Positions 1-8,323 of a DNA stretch of 10,476 bases are shown here, one piece after another; the stretch's first letter is position 1, and every line of letters begins with the position of its first letter. The position numbers were made by a program, and so were the translations under genes. The notes below the pieces were generated by a model. The model did not search any database and had not been told where the DNA came from. It saw only the letters and a list, made by a program, of their open reading frames with translations. The DNA is from Prevotella sp. (GTDB taxonomy: Bacteria; Bacteroidota; Bacteroidia; Bacteroidales; Dysgonomonadaceae): contig JAISES010000311.1 in NCBI GenBank assembly GCA_031263965.1, forward strand, positions 1-10,476. The letters are read 5' to 3'.

Positions 1-365
1 ACGAAGTGAATGTATCGGCTATGGCTATTGTTACTGCATCGTTTCTTGTTTTTGCCCTCGTGCATAATATTTATGCTTTCTGTATTTCCGGACTATTTAT
101 TGGAGTCGGTTTTGGAATGATGTTTCCTGCCTTGCAGACACTATACATTAATATGGCTGAAAACAATCAGCGGGGAACGGCAAATTCGACTTATCTCATC
201 GGTTTCGACTTAGGATTGGCGCTTGGCATGCTTGTCGGTGGTTATATAACGGGCTTTTTATCGTTTCAGTCCTTATACCTTGTTGCGGCCGCATTGTGTG
301 GTATTAGTGTAGTTATATACTGGTACTGCTCCCGTATTATATTCGAGAAAAAGAAGTTGAGGTGA
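1..365 (+). CDS. MFS transporter, C-terminal part (5' end outside window)
   Basis: This is the last ~120 residues of a multi-spanning inner-membrane permease; the reading frame is open to the left edge, so the start lies outside the window and the GTG at position 6 is internal. About four hydrophobic segments are visible, matching the final helices of a 12-helix major facilitator protein. A polar stretch between two of them (ENNQRGTANSTYLIGFDLGLALG) has the Arg-Gly and Asp-Gly-Gly pattern common in a cytoplasmic loop and following helix of MFS drug or sugar exporters. The protein ends in a short basic tail (FEKKKLR). It converges with the oxidoreductase gene 30 bases downstream. The substrate cannot be told from this fragment; a sugar or sugar-acid permease would suit the neighbours, but a drug or metabolite exporter is equally possible. 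Confidence 0.85.
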   Translation, partial: EVNVSAMAIVTASFLVFALVHNIYAFCISGLFIGVGFGMMFPALQTLYINMAENNQRGTANSTYLIGFDLGLALGMLVGGYITGFLSFQSLYLVAAALCGISVVIYWYCSRIIFEKKKLR

Positions 366-367
366 TG

Positions 368-390
368 CAATAAAGAGATAATTATTGTTT
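368..390 (+). terminator. weak hairpin with T-rich tail between convergent genes
   Basis: CAATAA (368-373) and TTATTG (382-387) form a perfect 6-bp stem with an 8-base loop, followed by TTTTATTT. It begins three bases after the transporter stop codon, so it may end that transcript. The stem is almost all A-T and would be unstable. The opposite strand has no T-run after the stem, so it would work in one direction only. Confidence 0.3.
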
Positions 391-395
391 TATTT

Positions 396-1370
396 CTACC
401 CTACTATCCAATCCATTACTTTAGACGTCCGTGCACCGGAAATTCCGGTCGAAGGACATATGTCCGTACCTCTGAGCTCATCCACAATTGTTTGAATGAG
501 TGGTTGCTGGATATGTTCCGGTTGCGGAGTTTCGTAGAATGTTTTCCCGTTTTTATTTACTAGCTGTATAGGGTTAAAAGCGAATGTATTGAAGCGAATA
601 TATCCCTCCGATCCTATTATTGTCACAGAATCTTCCTCTGACTGGGAAGGTGAAACGAAGCACCATAATCCTGTCCCGATAATTCCTGATTGGAACTTCA
701 AGGTTGCGGAAACGGTGTCGGCCACTTCATAAAATCCGCCGACATTCTGTGCAAATCCTTTAGCCTCGGTTATTTCGCCTAATAGAAAATCCAGAATATC
801 GAGCGTATGCGGGGCCATATCGAAAAAATAGCCATCACCCGCTATCTCTTTTTTTACCCGCCAAGGCTGGGTGTTTATATCCTTATCCGCTTCGCTTGCA
901 GGACGTAAGTATTTGACATCTACCGAAAGTATTTTTCCAATTGCCTGAACTTCCAATAATTCTTTTACTTTCAAAAAATAGGGTAATGCACGGCGATAAT
1001 ACGCTGCAAAAAGCTTTTGCCCTGTATCTTTGGCTGCCCCCAGCATATCTATGCATTCTGCATAGTTCATAGCCATAGGCTTTTCCACGTACACAGGCTT
1101 TCCCGCTTTCAGCGACATGATCGTGTATTCTTTATGCGATTGGGGAGGGGTTGCAACGTAAATAGCATCTATATCCGGATCATTGATTAATTCATTCGCA
1201 TCGGTGTAATATTTTTTAACATTATGCCGGATAGCAAAATCTTTCGCTTTTTCTTTATCACGCCGCATTACCGCCTCTAATGACGAATGCTCTATTTTAT
1301 AGAATGCCGGACCGCTTTTCTTTTCGCATACATTGCCGGCGCCGATAATACCCCATCTTACATTCTTCAT
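396..1370 (-). CDS. Gfo/Idh/MocA family NAD(P)-dependent oxidoreductase
   Basis: A complete 324-residue cytoplasmic sugar dehydrogenase/reductase. The N-terminal Rossmann fold opens with GIIGAGNV (7-14), the dinucleotide-binding loop. Then come the family's ATPP segment (73-76) and the EKP motif (VEKPMA, catalytic Lys97). The C-terminal alpha/beta domain carries the D-x3-H-x2-D signature at Asp184, His188 and Asp191 (GDGYFFDMAPHTLDILDFLLG), where His188 is the likely proton donor. Length is normal for the family. The ATG at 1368-1370 puts the Rossmann strand right at the N-terminus, as expected. Family members oxidise or reduce hydroxyls of sugars, inositols, sugar acids or anhydrosugars, and this sequence does not decide which. 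The gene is transcribed away from the glycan-uptake operon, so it may be part of the same locus or only a neighbour. Confidence 0.92.
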   Translation of the reverse strand: MKNVRWGIIGAGNVCEKKSGPAFYKIEHSSLEAVMRRDKEKAKDFAIRHNVKKYYTDANELINDPDIDAIYVATPPQSHKEYTIMSLKAGKPVYVEKPMAMNYAECIDMLGAAKDTGQKLFAAYYRRALPYFLKVKELLEVQAIGKILSVDVKYLRPASEADKDINTQPWRVKKEIAGDGYFFDMAPHTLDILDFLLGEITEAKGFAQNVGGFYEVADTVSATLKFQSGIIGTGLWCFVSPSQSEEDSVTIIGSEGYIRFNTFAFNPIQLVNKNGKTFYETPQPEHIQQPLIQTIVDELRGTDICPSTGISGARTSKVMDWIVG

Positions 1371-1590
1371 GAATTAAAAGTATTTATCTGCAATATTATG
1401 AAATTAAATTTATTTAAGATGTTCTATTTGCAAAACATTTTAAAACTTACCGGTAAATGTACCTGCTAAAAATCTCATAGGAAATGCCGGAATTAACGGT
1501 TTGAATCATTATTTTATTTCAGTATAAGGTGCTTAATGCATGATTATGTGTTGAAATATAGATATTTAGCTGCTTGGCCTGTCGCAGCGT

Positions 1591-1623
1591 CTGTAATTTG
1601 AGTAAAAGAAATATCAATTACAG
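1591..1623. promoter_or_regulatory. perfect 8-bp inverted repeat, candidate operator for susC
   Basis: CTGTAATT (1591-1598) and AATTACAG (1616-1623) are exact reverse complements, 17 bases apart, with arm centres 25 bp apart (about two and a half helical turns). The element ends 24 bases before the -7 box, so an activator bound here would sit just upstream of RNA polymerase. A likely candidate is the two-component regulator encoded downstream of the operon. No T-run follows it, so it is not a terminator. That it is an operator is inferred from position and symmetry only. Confidence 0.45.
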
Positions 1624-1647
1624 TAAGATGAATAATTGAAACGCTGG

Positions 1648-1655
1648 TAAGTTTG
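1648..1655 (+). promoter_or_regulatory. Bacteroidota -7 promoter box for the susC operon
   Basis: TAAGTTTG matches the Bacteroidota -7 consensus TAnnTTTG at every fixed position. Transcription would start near 1660, leaving a leader of about 60 bases before the susC ATG. No TTTG-type -33 element is present 19-21 bases upstream, which suits a promoter that needs an activator. A second near match, AACGTTTG at 1682-1689, is less good and closer to the gene. Confidence 0.5.
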
Positions 1656-1688
1656 TGCCGTAGAAACACTAACTATATTAAAACGTTT

Positions 1689-1700
1689 GTTTACATAAAC
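1689..1700. repeat. short palindrome in the susC leader
   Basis: GTTTA (1689-1693) and TAAAC (1696-1700) are perfect 5-bp arms around a 2-base centre, ending 18 bases before the susC start codon. It could be a small leader hairpin or a protein-binding half-site, or it could be chance in AT-rich DNA. Confidence 0.2.
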
Positions 1701-1718
1701 CTATTAAATCTATTTTAT

Positions 1719-4700
1719 ATGAAACAATCTCGAAAAAAGTATTTCGAAAAAGCATTTTTGTCTAAAATGCTTCTTATGCTGTTTTTCTGTTTTGTCTCCG
1801 TAGCTTTTATTCAAGCCCAGACGGTGACAGGAACAGTGACTGATACGAATGGCGAACCTCTTATTGGTGTAAGTGTAGTCGTGAAAGGTACTACTGTGGG
1901 GCAAATGACCGACATAGACGGGAAGTATAGCATTGCCGCCGGTAACCAAAATGCTACTTTGGTATTCTCCCTTGTGGGATACACAAAGCAGGAACGCACA
2001 GTCGGTTCGCAAACCGTAATTAATATTCAGCTTGCGGAAGATTCAAAACTGCTTGAAGAAGTCGTAGTAATTGGATTTCAAACTCAGAAAAAAGTGAATC
2101 TGACTGCGGCCGTATCGAATATTGATTCGAAAACATTTGAAAACCGACCTGTTTCTAATATTGGACAGGCCTTGATTGGAGCCTCTCCGGGATTGAATAT
2201 AAACATTGAAGGGGAGATCCTAATAAAGTTCCGGATCTGAATGTTCGCGGAGCTACTACAATCCGTTCGCGAAAAGATAAGACAGGAGCCTCTACCGATG
2301 CAAGTAAATTTGATGTTGTATCCGGTAAACCTCTGATTTTGTTAGATGGAATTGAAATTAGTAATGAGGACTTAAACCAGATCAATCCTGCTGATATCGA
2401 CAATATATCTGTATTGAAAGATGCTTCGGCCGCTGCTATTTATGGAACCAGGGCAACCTTTGGCGTTATTTTAGTACAAACTAAATCCGGGACATTTAAC
2501 CAAAAAGCCAAAATAAACTATTCATATGATGTTTCCTGGGATAAACCGGTGGGGACACCCGATATTTTGAATTCATATACTATTTATAAGGCTGGTTTGG
2601 ATAAAACTCTTTGGACAGTAGGAACCAAGTATTCCGAAGAAGATGAGGAAAAACTCGAACATATGCTAGCCTATATGAATGATCCTGTTAATAATAAGCC
2701 GTGGTATATGAAAGGTGATGTGATAGGCGGAACAATAGAATGGGCCGGTAATACAAATCCTTACAAAGAGCTTGTCAGGAATTGGACTCCTACACAGAAA
2801 CATAATTTCAGCATAAGCGGTGGAGGTGATAGGATTGCATATAATATCTCTTTGGGTGTACAAACTCAGGAAGGTATGTATAAAATAAATTCCGATGAGT
2901 TGGTTCGTTACAACATGATGATGAACCTTACGGCAAAAGTTACCGAACGACTTAAAGTTTCCGCTAAGGTTTCTCACAATATATTCGATTACGAAGCTCC
3001 AACCAAAAGAAGCGATGGTGACTTGTGGGGGTCGGTCGGGAAATACTATCCGGAACTTAATATTTACCAACCTCTGATGACTGCGACAGATGATCCTGTG
3101 CCGAACACTCCGACAGAGAATCAGGCCAGCTTCCTGTTTTCCGGCGGCACAACCAAATCATCCAGAAGAACATCTATCTTTTCAATATCTCCCGAATTTA
3201 CTATTATACCGAACGAGTTAATACTGAAAGCAGACTTCTCATTAACTCCCATTACCTATAAAAAAGATGTGACTTCGCCTCGGCAAGGACGAGTAAATGC
3301 TTCTTGGGAAGAATTGGAATACAGGTGGGCGACAGAGAATAACGGAAATATAACCAAATCCAATACCGACAGGTATGCGATAAACATATATGCCAATTAC
3401 ACAAAGACTTTTGCACAAGCTCATAATGTGTCAGCTCTTTTAGGCATTAATCAGGAAAAAAATACTTATTCGCAGAGCTATCTGGGATTAGTTAACATGC
3501 TGGATCCTTTTATCTTAAATCCCGGATTGGTTGTGGATGGAACAAAGAACACATCATCGGTGAGTAATTATGCAACAACTGCACGTGCGGTATTCGGTCG
3601 TGCTATGTATGATTATAAAAGTCGTTATTTGTTCGAATTTGACTTGCGTTACGACGGTAGCTCCAAATTCCCTAAATCGAACCGTTTTCAAACGTATCCT
3701 ACATTCTCATTTGGATGGAGAATATCCGAAGAAAATTTCATGAATAGTACACGAGAATGGCTTGACAATATGAAAATCAGAGGTTCCTGGGGTGAACTTG
3801 GTAGTCAGCCAAATGATGCATACACCTACCAAACTTTCTTTGGTAGAGAAGACGCTAATTTTTACTTTGATGGGGAACGATTTGCTGTAGGTATAAAGCC
3901 GCCAAATCTAGCGAATCCTTTTTTGACGTGGGAGAAGGCTACAAGTACAAATTTTGGTGTTGATTTAATCTTTTTACGAAACAGATTAGATGCTACTATA
4001 GATATTTATGAGAGAAAAACGTCTGATATCCTGTTACCCGGAGGTAAAGAGTACCCATCTATACTAGGCGATACGCCTCCGTATGAAAACAATGGAGTCT
4101 TAAGAAACCGTGGATGGGAGTTGCAAATGAAATGGAGAGACAAGCTCTCGTGTGGACTAAGCTATAATGTGGGAGTTTCTATATCAGACTACAGAGCTAA
4201 AGTAATGAAAGACCCTTCTAATGAGAAAAAAACAATAGGAGACGGATATACATATCCTGGTATGTATCTGGGCGAAATATGGGGTTATGAAACCGGAGGT
4301 ATTCTTCAGAAAGAAGATTTTGAACTGGATGGTGATGGAAATATGGTACTTGACGCGAAGGGTAATCCTATATATCATGGTACTGTGTTCAATAATGAGG
4401 TGGTATATCCTGGATACCTATGGTATCACGATCTAAACGGTGACGGTATTATTACCGCCGGAGAAAACACTGTATATAATCCTGGTGACCGCCGCATCAT
4501 AGGAAACAGTACTCCGCGTTACCGCTATTCCGTAAATGTAGGCCTTCAATATAAAGGGTTCGACTTGGATTTATTATTCCAAGGAGTAGGAAAAAGAGAC
4601 TATTGGATAGAAAATACAGCTACATATTGGGGTAAAGGCGCTGGTTCATGGGAATACTATAATAACTCATGGAAGCCAGGCAATACTAATACAAAATATC

Positions 4701-4966
4701 CAATGTACGGGAGCGAAATAGCCGGCAGGACACAGAGCGGATATTTGCTGGATGCATCTTATTTGTCATTGCGCCAGGTTGTTCTTGGATACTCATTGCC
4801 TAAATCTATAATAAATAAGATAAAGTTGAGCAAAGTAAGAGTGCATGTTGCGGGGTATAACCTATTTGCTATAACAGATATACCTAAATATCTGGATCTG
4901 GAATATGTCAGAGATGCTTATCCGGCGAAACGTACTGTTGCTTTAGGAATTCAAGTAGGATTTTAA
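1719..4966 (+). pseudogene. SusC-type TonB-dependent outer-membrane transporter, single-base frameshift
   Basis: An outer-membrane barrel that imports oligosaccharides with TonB/ExbBD energy, in complex with SusD. The ATG at 1719 is chosen because it starts a signal peptide (basic start, hydrophobic core at 17-31, cleavage after Ala33). A start at 1653 in the same frame would put a non-signal extension in front. Domains: carboxypeptidase-D regulatory-like domain at about 35-105 (VTGTVTDTNGEPLIGVSV), a TonB-box-like EVVVIGF segment, plug domain through about 280 (GKPLILLDGIEI, SVLKDASAAAIYGTRATFGVI), then the barrel to a terminal Phe (ALGIQVGF). The frame breaks at 2211-2214: read as is, translation stops at 2240 after 173 residues, while the plug and barrel continue in the -1 frame from 2213 without any stop. 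Restoring one G gives 1,082 residues, normal for the family. The TTG at 2339 is internal, not a true start. Confidence 0.93.
2211..2214 (+). other. frameshift site: GGGG run one base short
   Basis: In the upstream frame the codons read gaa-ggg-gag-atc. With a fifth G they read gaa-ggg-gga-gat-cct, giving IEGGDPNKVPDLNVRGA, which is the conserved SusC plug segment (GDPNK...LNVRG). The break therefore falls after residue 165. The local sequence is not a canonical X-XXY-YYZ slippery heptamer, so programmed -1 frameshifting is unlikely. Confidence 0.9.
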
Positions 4967-4978
4967 AATAATAATGAG

Positions 4979-6979
4979 ATGAAAAAATATTATATAATAA
5001 TGGTTTTTGCGCTAATTTTTTCTTTTACAGCTTGTAATGATGACTTTATGCAGCAAGATCCGATTGATTCGATGGCTGACGGAACATTCTTTACCAAAGA
5101 GTCCGACCTGCCTTTATACCTTGATGGACTATACCAATATTATGTCATCGGACATGGTAGAGGTGAAACAAATGTAACCAATGCAGAAAAGACCTTTTTA
5201 AATCTGGCGGGAGGCGGAAGCCCAATTGTGTATTCAGATATCTTTAGTGATAATGCTGTTTATGCAGGAACTGCTCCGGACGGAAAGTTGCAGGGTACTT
5301 ATGAAACACCTAATGCTGCACCTACATATTATGATGGTCCGTGGGAGTGGAAAAAACTGAAAAAAGTAAATTATTTTCTCAATCATTATAAAGATGTAGC
5401 GACCTCCAATTCTGATAATCTCAAGAAATGGGCAGCCGAAGCCTACTTCTTCAAAGCATGGGACTATTATACTAAGTTGCTTGCTTTGGGAGAAGTTCCA
5501 TGGACAACTAGAGAGTTAAACTTAGATTCGCCGGAACTCTACTCAGCCAGAACGCCACGTGTGGAACTGGTTGACAGTATTATGGCTTGCCTGAATTTTG
5601 CAGTGGAGAATATGCAGGACAATGCAGAGCCGGCCGGCCGGATAAATCAGGATCAGGCTTTGTTTCTGAAAGCCAAGTTTTGCTTGTTCGAAGGGACATT
5701 CCGTAAATATCATACTGAGTTGAAGTTACAATCTACGGCATCTTATTTTTTAGAACAAAGTGCCGTTGCTGCAAAACGTATAATGGATAAAAACCGTTAT
5801 ACGTTATTCAAAGATCCAAATGTGAAAGATTCATATTGGCAACTTTTTGTGCAGACAGACCATCCTAGTAAACATGGAAATAAAGAAACTATACTAGCCC
5901 GTGTATATGATGGCGCTACTGTAGGTACAAACGTTGCACGTTATTGGGGATTTAATAATCATACTCGTTATTCGTGTGGAGGAACTGTTGCAATGTTGGA
6001 AGAATATCTGTGTGAGGATGGGAAACCCGTCTATATAGCCGGTGCACCAGGAAGTTACGTGCAAAATCCACTATTTAAAGGGTATGACGGCCTATGGGAA
6101 GAACTAGATAATCGAGATCCTCGTTTGAGGCAAACAATTAATAAGCCAGGAGAATATGCCTCTGTATTTGACTATAATGCCGGAGGTAAATATGGAATAA
6201 AAGATGTTGGTATTATATATCCGATGATAACTCAGGCAACCGGAGGAGGATCTCCTACTAAAATGTATAATTCAACAGTAACTGGTTATCGTTTTATCAA
6301 ACACTGGATGCCTGATAAGACTGTATGGGATCTTAATCCAAAGGGGAAACAAACAGCCCATATGTTTCGCTATGGAGAATTATTGTTAATATATGCAGAA
6401 GCTAAAGCTGTATTGGGTACTATAACCAATGATGACTTAGACAAAACAGTAAATGCATTAAGAGAAAGAGCTGGATTTGACTTCATTAAATATCCAAATG
6501 CTAAACTTACATTAGGGAATATTCCGGATGACCCCCGTTTGGATGCCATTTATGCAGAAAAATTAGACTACTCGATAACACCTGTTGTTCGTGAAATCAG
6601 GCGTGAACGTCGTGTAGAAATGATGATGGAAGGGAAAAGGTATGAGGATTTGATGCGTTGGAAAGCCGGAAAGTTGTTTACTGTTCCATTAAGAGGAATG
6701 AGAATGACTTCCGATAAAGAAGCCCTTTATGATGGACGAGTAGATAAGGTAAATCCACAAACAGGTATTAAAGAAACAGCAGCTCCTAAATATCAAAAAA
6801 ACAATAATGTATTCGTGGATTCAAAAGGCTTTATAATACCATGGGTGCAAGCACCCAGAGTAATTGATGGGGTATTGCCTTGGGATGATCGTAGATATTA
6901 TTTCCCAATACCACTAAAAGAATTACAGTTAAATCCGAATCTTACTCAAAATGATGGGTGGAAAGATATTAGTAGATAA
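4979..6979 (+). CDS. SusD/RagB-type surface glycan-binding lipoprotein
   Basis: A 666-residue lipoprotein that caps the SusC barrel and binds glycan at the cell surface. The signal peptide ends in a lipobox (SFTAC) with the lipidated Cys19, followed by Asn-Asp-Asp, an acidic stretch of the type that sends Bacteroidota lipoproteins to the outer face. The helical TPR-like core includes WAAEAYFFKAWDYYTKLLALGEVPW. The late part has the family hallmarks: FRYGELLLIYAEAKA, the charged RxxRRERRVEMMMEGKRYEDLMRWK helix from residue 538, and a C-terminal IPLKELQLNPNLTQNDGW (652-661 for the last ten), the standard SusD ending. The length is somewhat above the classical SusD but usual for large RagB-like members. 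It starts 12 bases after the susC stop, so the two are cotranscribed. The ligand cannot be predicted from the sequence. Confidence 0.97.
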   Translation: MKKYYIIMVFALIFSFTACNDDFMQQDPIDSMADGTFFTKESDLPLYLDGLYQYYVIGHGRGETNVTNAEKTFLNLAGGGSPIVYSDIFSDNAVYAGTAPDGKLQGTYETPNAAPTYYDGPWEWKKLKKVNYFLNHYKDVATSNSDNLKKWAAEAYFFKAWDYYTKLLALGEVPWTTRELNLDSPELYSARTPRVELVDSIMACLNFAVENMQDNAEPAGRINQDQALFLKAKFCLFEGTFRKYHTELKLQSTASYFLEQSAVAAKRIMDKNRYTLFKDPNVKDSYWQLFVQTDHPSKHGNKETILARVYDGATVGTNVARYWGFNNHTRYSCGGTVAMLEEYLCEDGKPVYIAGAPGSYVQNPLFKGYDGLWEELDNRDPRLRQTINKPGEYASVFDYNAGGKYGIKDVGIIYPMITQATGGGSPTKMYNSTVTGYRFIKHWMPDKTVWDLNPKGKQTAHMFRYGELLLIYAEAKAVLGTITNDDLDKTVNALRERAGFDFIKYPNAKLTLGNIPDDPRLDAIYAEKLDYSITPVVREIRRERRVEMMMEGKRYEDLMRWKAGKLFTVPLRGMRMTSDKEALYDGRVDKVNPQTGIKETAAPKYQKNNNVFVDSKGFIIPWVQAPRVIDGVLPWDDRRYYFPIPLKELQLNPNLTQNDGWKDISR

Positions 6980-6993
6980 TAAAAAAAATTGCA

Positions 6994-8181
6994 ATGAAAA
7001 GATATATATATTTATTGTTGAGTGTTTTCTCATTAGGATTCTTGTTCTCGGGATGCGATAATGATGACGATGATGTGAGAAACGGTAATATTTCGGTAAT
7101 AGGAGTCAGTTCTGACAGTGATAAAAAATATATAAGCGTTGAAGATGACAAAACTCTTCAACTGGAAGCATTTATTATGCCAAAGAATAAAACTTCTAAA
7201 ATCACCTATAGTCTTACCGGTACAAAATCGGGTACAATTGAGATTACCTCGGATGGGTTAATTACGCCGTTAGTAAAAACTCCTGCCGAGGGTGATATAC
7301 CGTCTCCTTTAGGTGTTGATACAATTATACTGACTTTAGACAGCGATCCTAGTATTTTTGTAAAATATCCGGTAAGAGTTTATAGCCATATAAAATTAGT
7401 TACTAGTATAACTCTTCAGCCGGCAGGACAATTTCCTGAGATAAAAATGGGTAAAACTTTTAATCTGTCCCAGTATGTAACAATTAATCCAACTAATGCA
7501 ACAGAAAAAGGTGTTACATATACTTCATCTGATGAATCCATAGCAACGGTTGATGCCAGCGGTCTTATTACTGCTAAAGCTGTCGGTGAAGTAACTATAA
7601 CGATAAAAACTATTGATGTACGAAGTGGAAATGTCTCAGCTGAATGTAAAGTAGTAGTTAAGGATGACGTTATAAATTATGTAGACTTGGATCGTACGGG
7701 CTGGTCTGTTACAACATCACATCCATACGTTTCGGATGCTACAGTTGTTGGGACTCCCGAATCTCTTATTGACAACGGAGTAGGATCGACGGGCAAAGAA
7801 ACTTGCTTATCTCTATATAGACCGGGAAAAGGAAATATCCCGGAAACAGATATTGTCTATTTTATTATTGATATGGGTAGTGAGAAGGAATTCGAATATT
7901 TTCGAATACGTCATAGGCAAGATAATACATTGCAGAGGTTAAGAGTTTGGGGTGTTTCATTCTATGGAAGTAATAACGGAAGTACATTTACCGAGATAGC
8001 CAAAAATATCGTAATACCCGGAGCTAAAGAGGATGCGTCGGCTCTGGAGAGCGGTAATATAGCAATCCCAAAATCTAAATACAGATATCTGAAAATGACG
8101 TATGATGACTATGAATATCCCAGCAATTCGGGAACATTACAAATTGCTGAATTCAATTTGGGAAAAATAGTCATTGAATAA
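6994..8181 (+). CDS. surface lipoprotein with Ig-like (Big_2) and F5/8-type domains, probable SGBP
   Basis: A 395-residue lipoprotein in the SusE/SusF position, 14 bases after the SusD gene. The signal peptide has lipobox LFSGC with Cys21, followed by D-N-D-D-D-D, a strongly acidic surface-export-like tail. Residues ~30-130 look like a divergent Ig-like domain (SDGLITPL motif). Residues ~136-224 are a clear bacterial Ig-like group 2 domain (ITLQP...VTINPTNATEKGVTYTSSDESIATVDASGLITAKAVGEVTITI). Residues ~228-392 resemble an F5/8 type C (discoidin, CBM32-like) fold: GWSVTTSHPY, PESLIDNG, YFIIDMGSEKEFEYFRIRHR, YRYLKMTYDDY, IAEFNLG. The order, anchor then spacer Ig domains then a distal binding domain, is the usual build of a surface glycan-binding protein. 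No catalytic residues are seen. The binding domain assignment is by pattern, and the ligand is unknown. Confidence 0.85.
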   Translation: MKRYIYLLLSVFSLGFLFSGCDNDDDDVRNGNISVIGVSSDSDKKYISVEDDKTLQLEAFIMPKNKTSKITYSLTGTKSGTIEITSDGLITPLVKTPAEGDIPSPLGVDTIILTLDSDPSIFVKYPVRVYSHIKLVTSITLQPAGQFPEIKMGKTFNLSQYVTINPTNATEKGVTYTSSDESIATVDASGLITAKAVGEVTITIKTIDVRSGNVSAECKVVVKDDVINYVDLDRTGWSVTTSHPYVSDATVVGTPESLIDNGVGSTGKETCLSLYRPGKGNIPETDIVYFIIDMGSEKEFEYFRIRHRQDNTLQRLRVWGVSFYGSNNGSTFTEIAKNIVIPGAKEDASALESGNIAIPKSKYRYLKMTYDDYEYPSNSGTLQIAEFNLGKIVIE

Positions 8182-8232
8182 TTCTTTGTTTTAAACCCGC
8201 GTGAGGGCAATATAAGCATCAATTTCAGGGGG

Positions 8233-8267
8233 AAAGGAGGAGTTTATAAAACAAGCTCCTCCTTTTG
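8233..8267 (+). terminator. intrinsic terminator after the susCD operon
   Basis: AAAGGAGGAG (8233-8242) pairs perfectly with CTCCTCCTTT (8256-8265). The stem can extend inward through a G-U and two A-U pairs to a 7-base loop, and a TTTT run at 8263-8266 closes it. It starts 51 bases after the lipoprotein stop and 91 bases before the sensor gene, so it separates the binding/import genes from the regulator. Confidence 0.85.
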
Positions 8268-8323
8268 TTATTCCCGGTTTTATTTATAAATTGCCCTTTA
8301 ATTCTTGGTTAGGATATATTTCT

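Larger units (their letters stand above)
1371..1718. other. divergent intergenic region, oxidoreductase / susC
   Basis: This 348-base AT-rich stretch has no credible gene: open frames crossing it have no homology-like composition. It must hold the start signals for both divergent genes. For susC there is a good -7 box (1648-1655) and an inverted repeat (1591-1623), listed separately. For the oxidoreductase the only near match on the - strand is TAATATTG at 1391-1398, seven of eight positions to TAnnTTTG but without a suitably spaced -33 element. A short 5-bp inverted repeat, GCTGC (1569-1573) with GCAGC (1584-1588), lies next to the larger one. Nothing recognisable is seen in 1450-1560. Confidence 0.6.

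Noticed and set aside
1431..1438. ATGTTTTG on the - strand as a -7 box for the oxidoreductase
   Set aside because: The first two fixed positions of TAnnTTTG are wrong and there is no spaced -33 element.
1287..1469. 60-codon open frame on the + strand across the start of the oxidoreductase gene
   Set aside because: It lies mostly antisense to a well-supported gene and has no recognisable domain or start context.
2207..2216. Programmed -1 ribosomal frameshifting as an explanation for the split SusC
   Set aside because: The bases do not form a canonical slippery heptamer, re-pairing of the Gly tRNA would be poor, and SusC proteins are not known to need frameshifting.
2666..3070. 134-codon open frame antisense to susC
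   Set aside because: It is fully covered by the conserved SusC coding frame; its sequence is rich in Ile, His and Cys without pattern, as expected of a mirror frame.
5629..5641. GCCGGCCGGCCGG run in AT-rich DNA inside the SusD gene
   Set aside because: It encodes an ordinary EPAGR segment in a conserved reading frame; no second copy or flanking repeat was seen, so it is likely chance.
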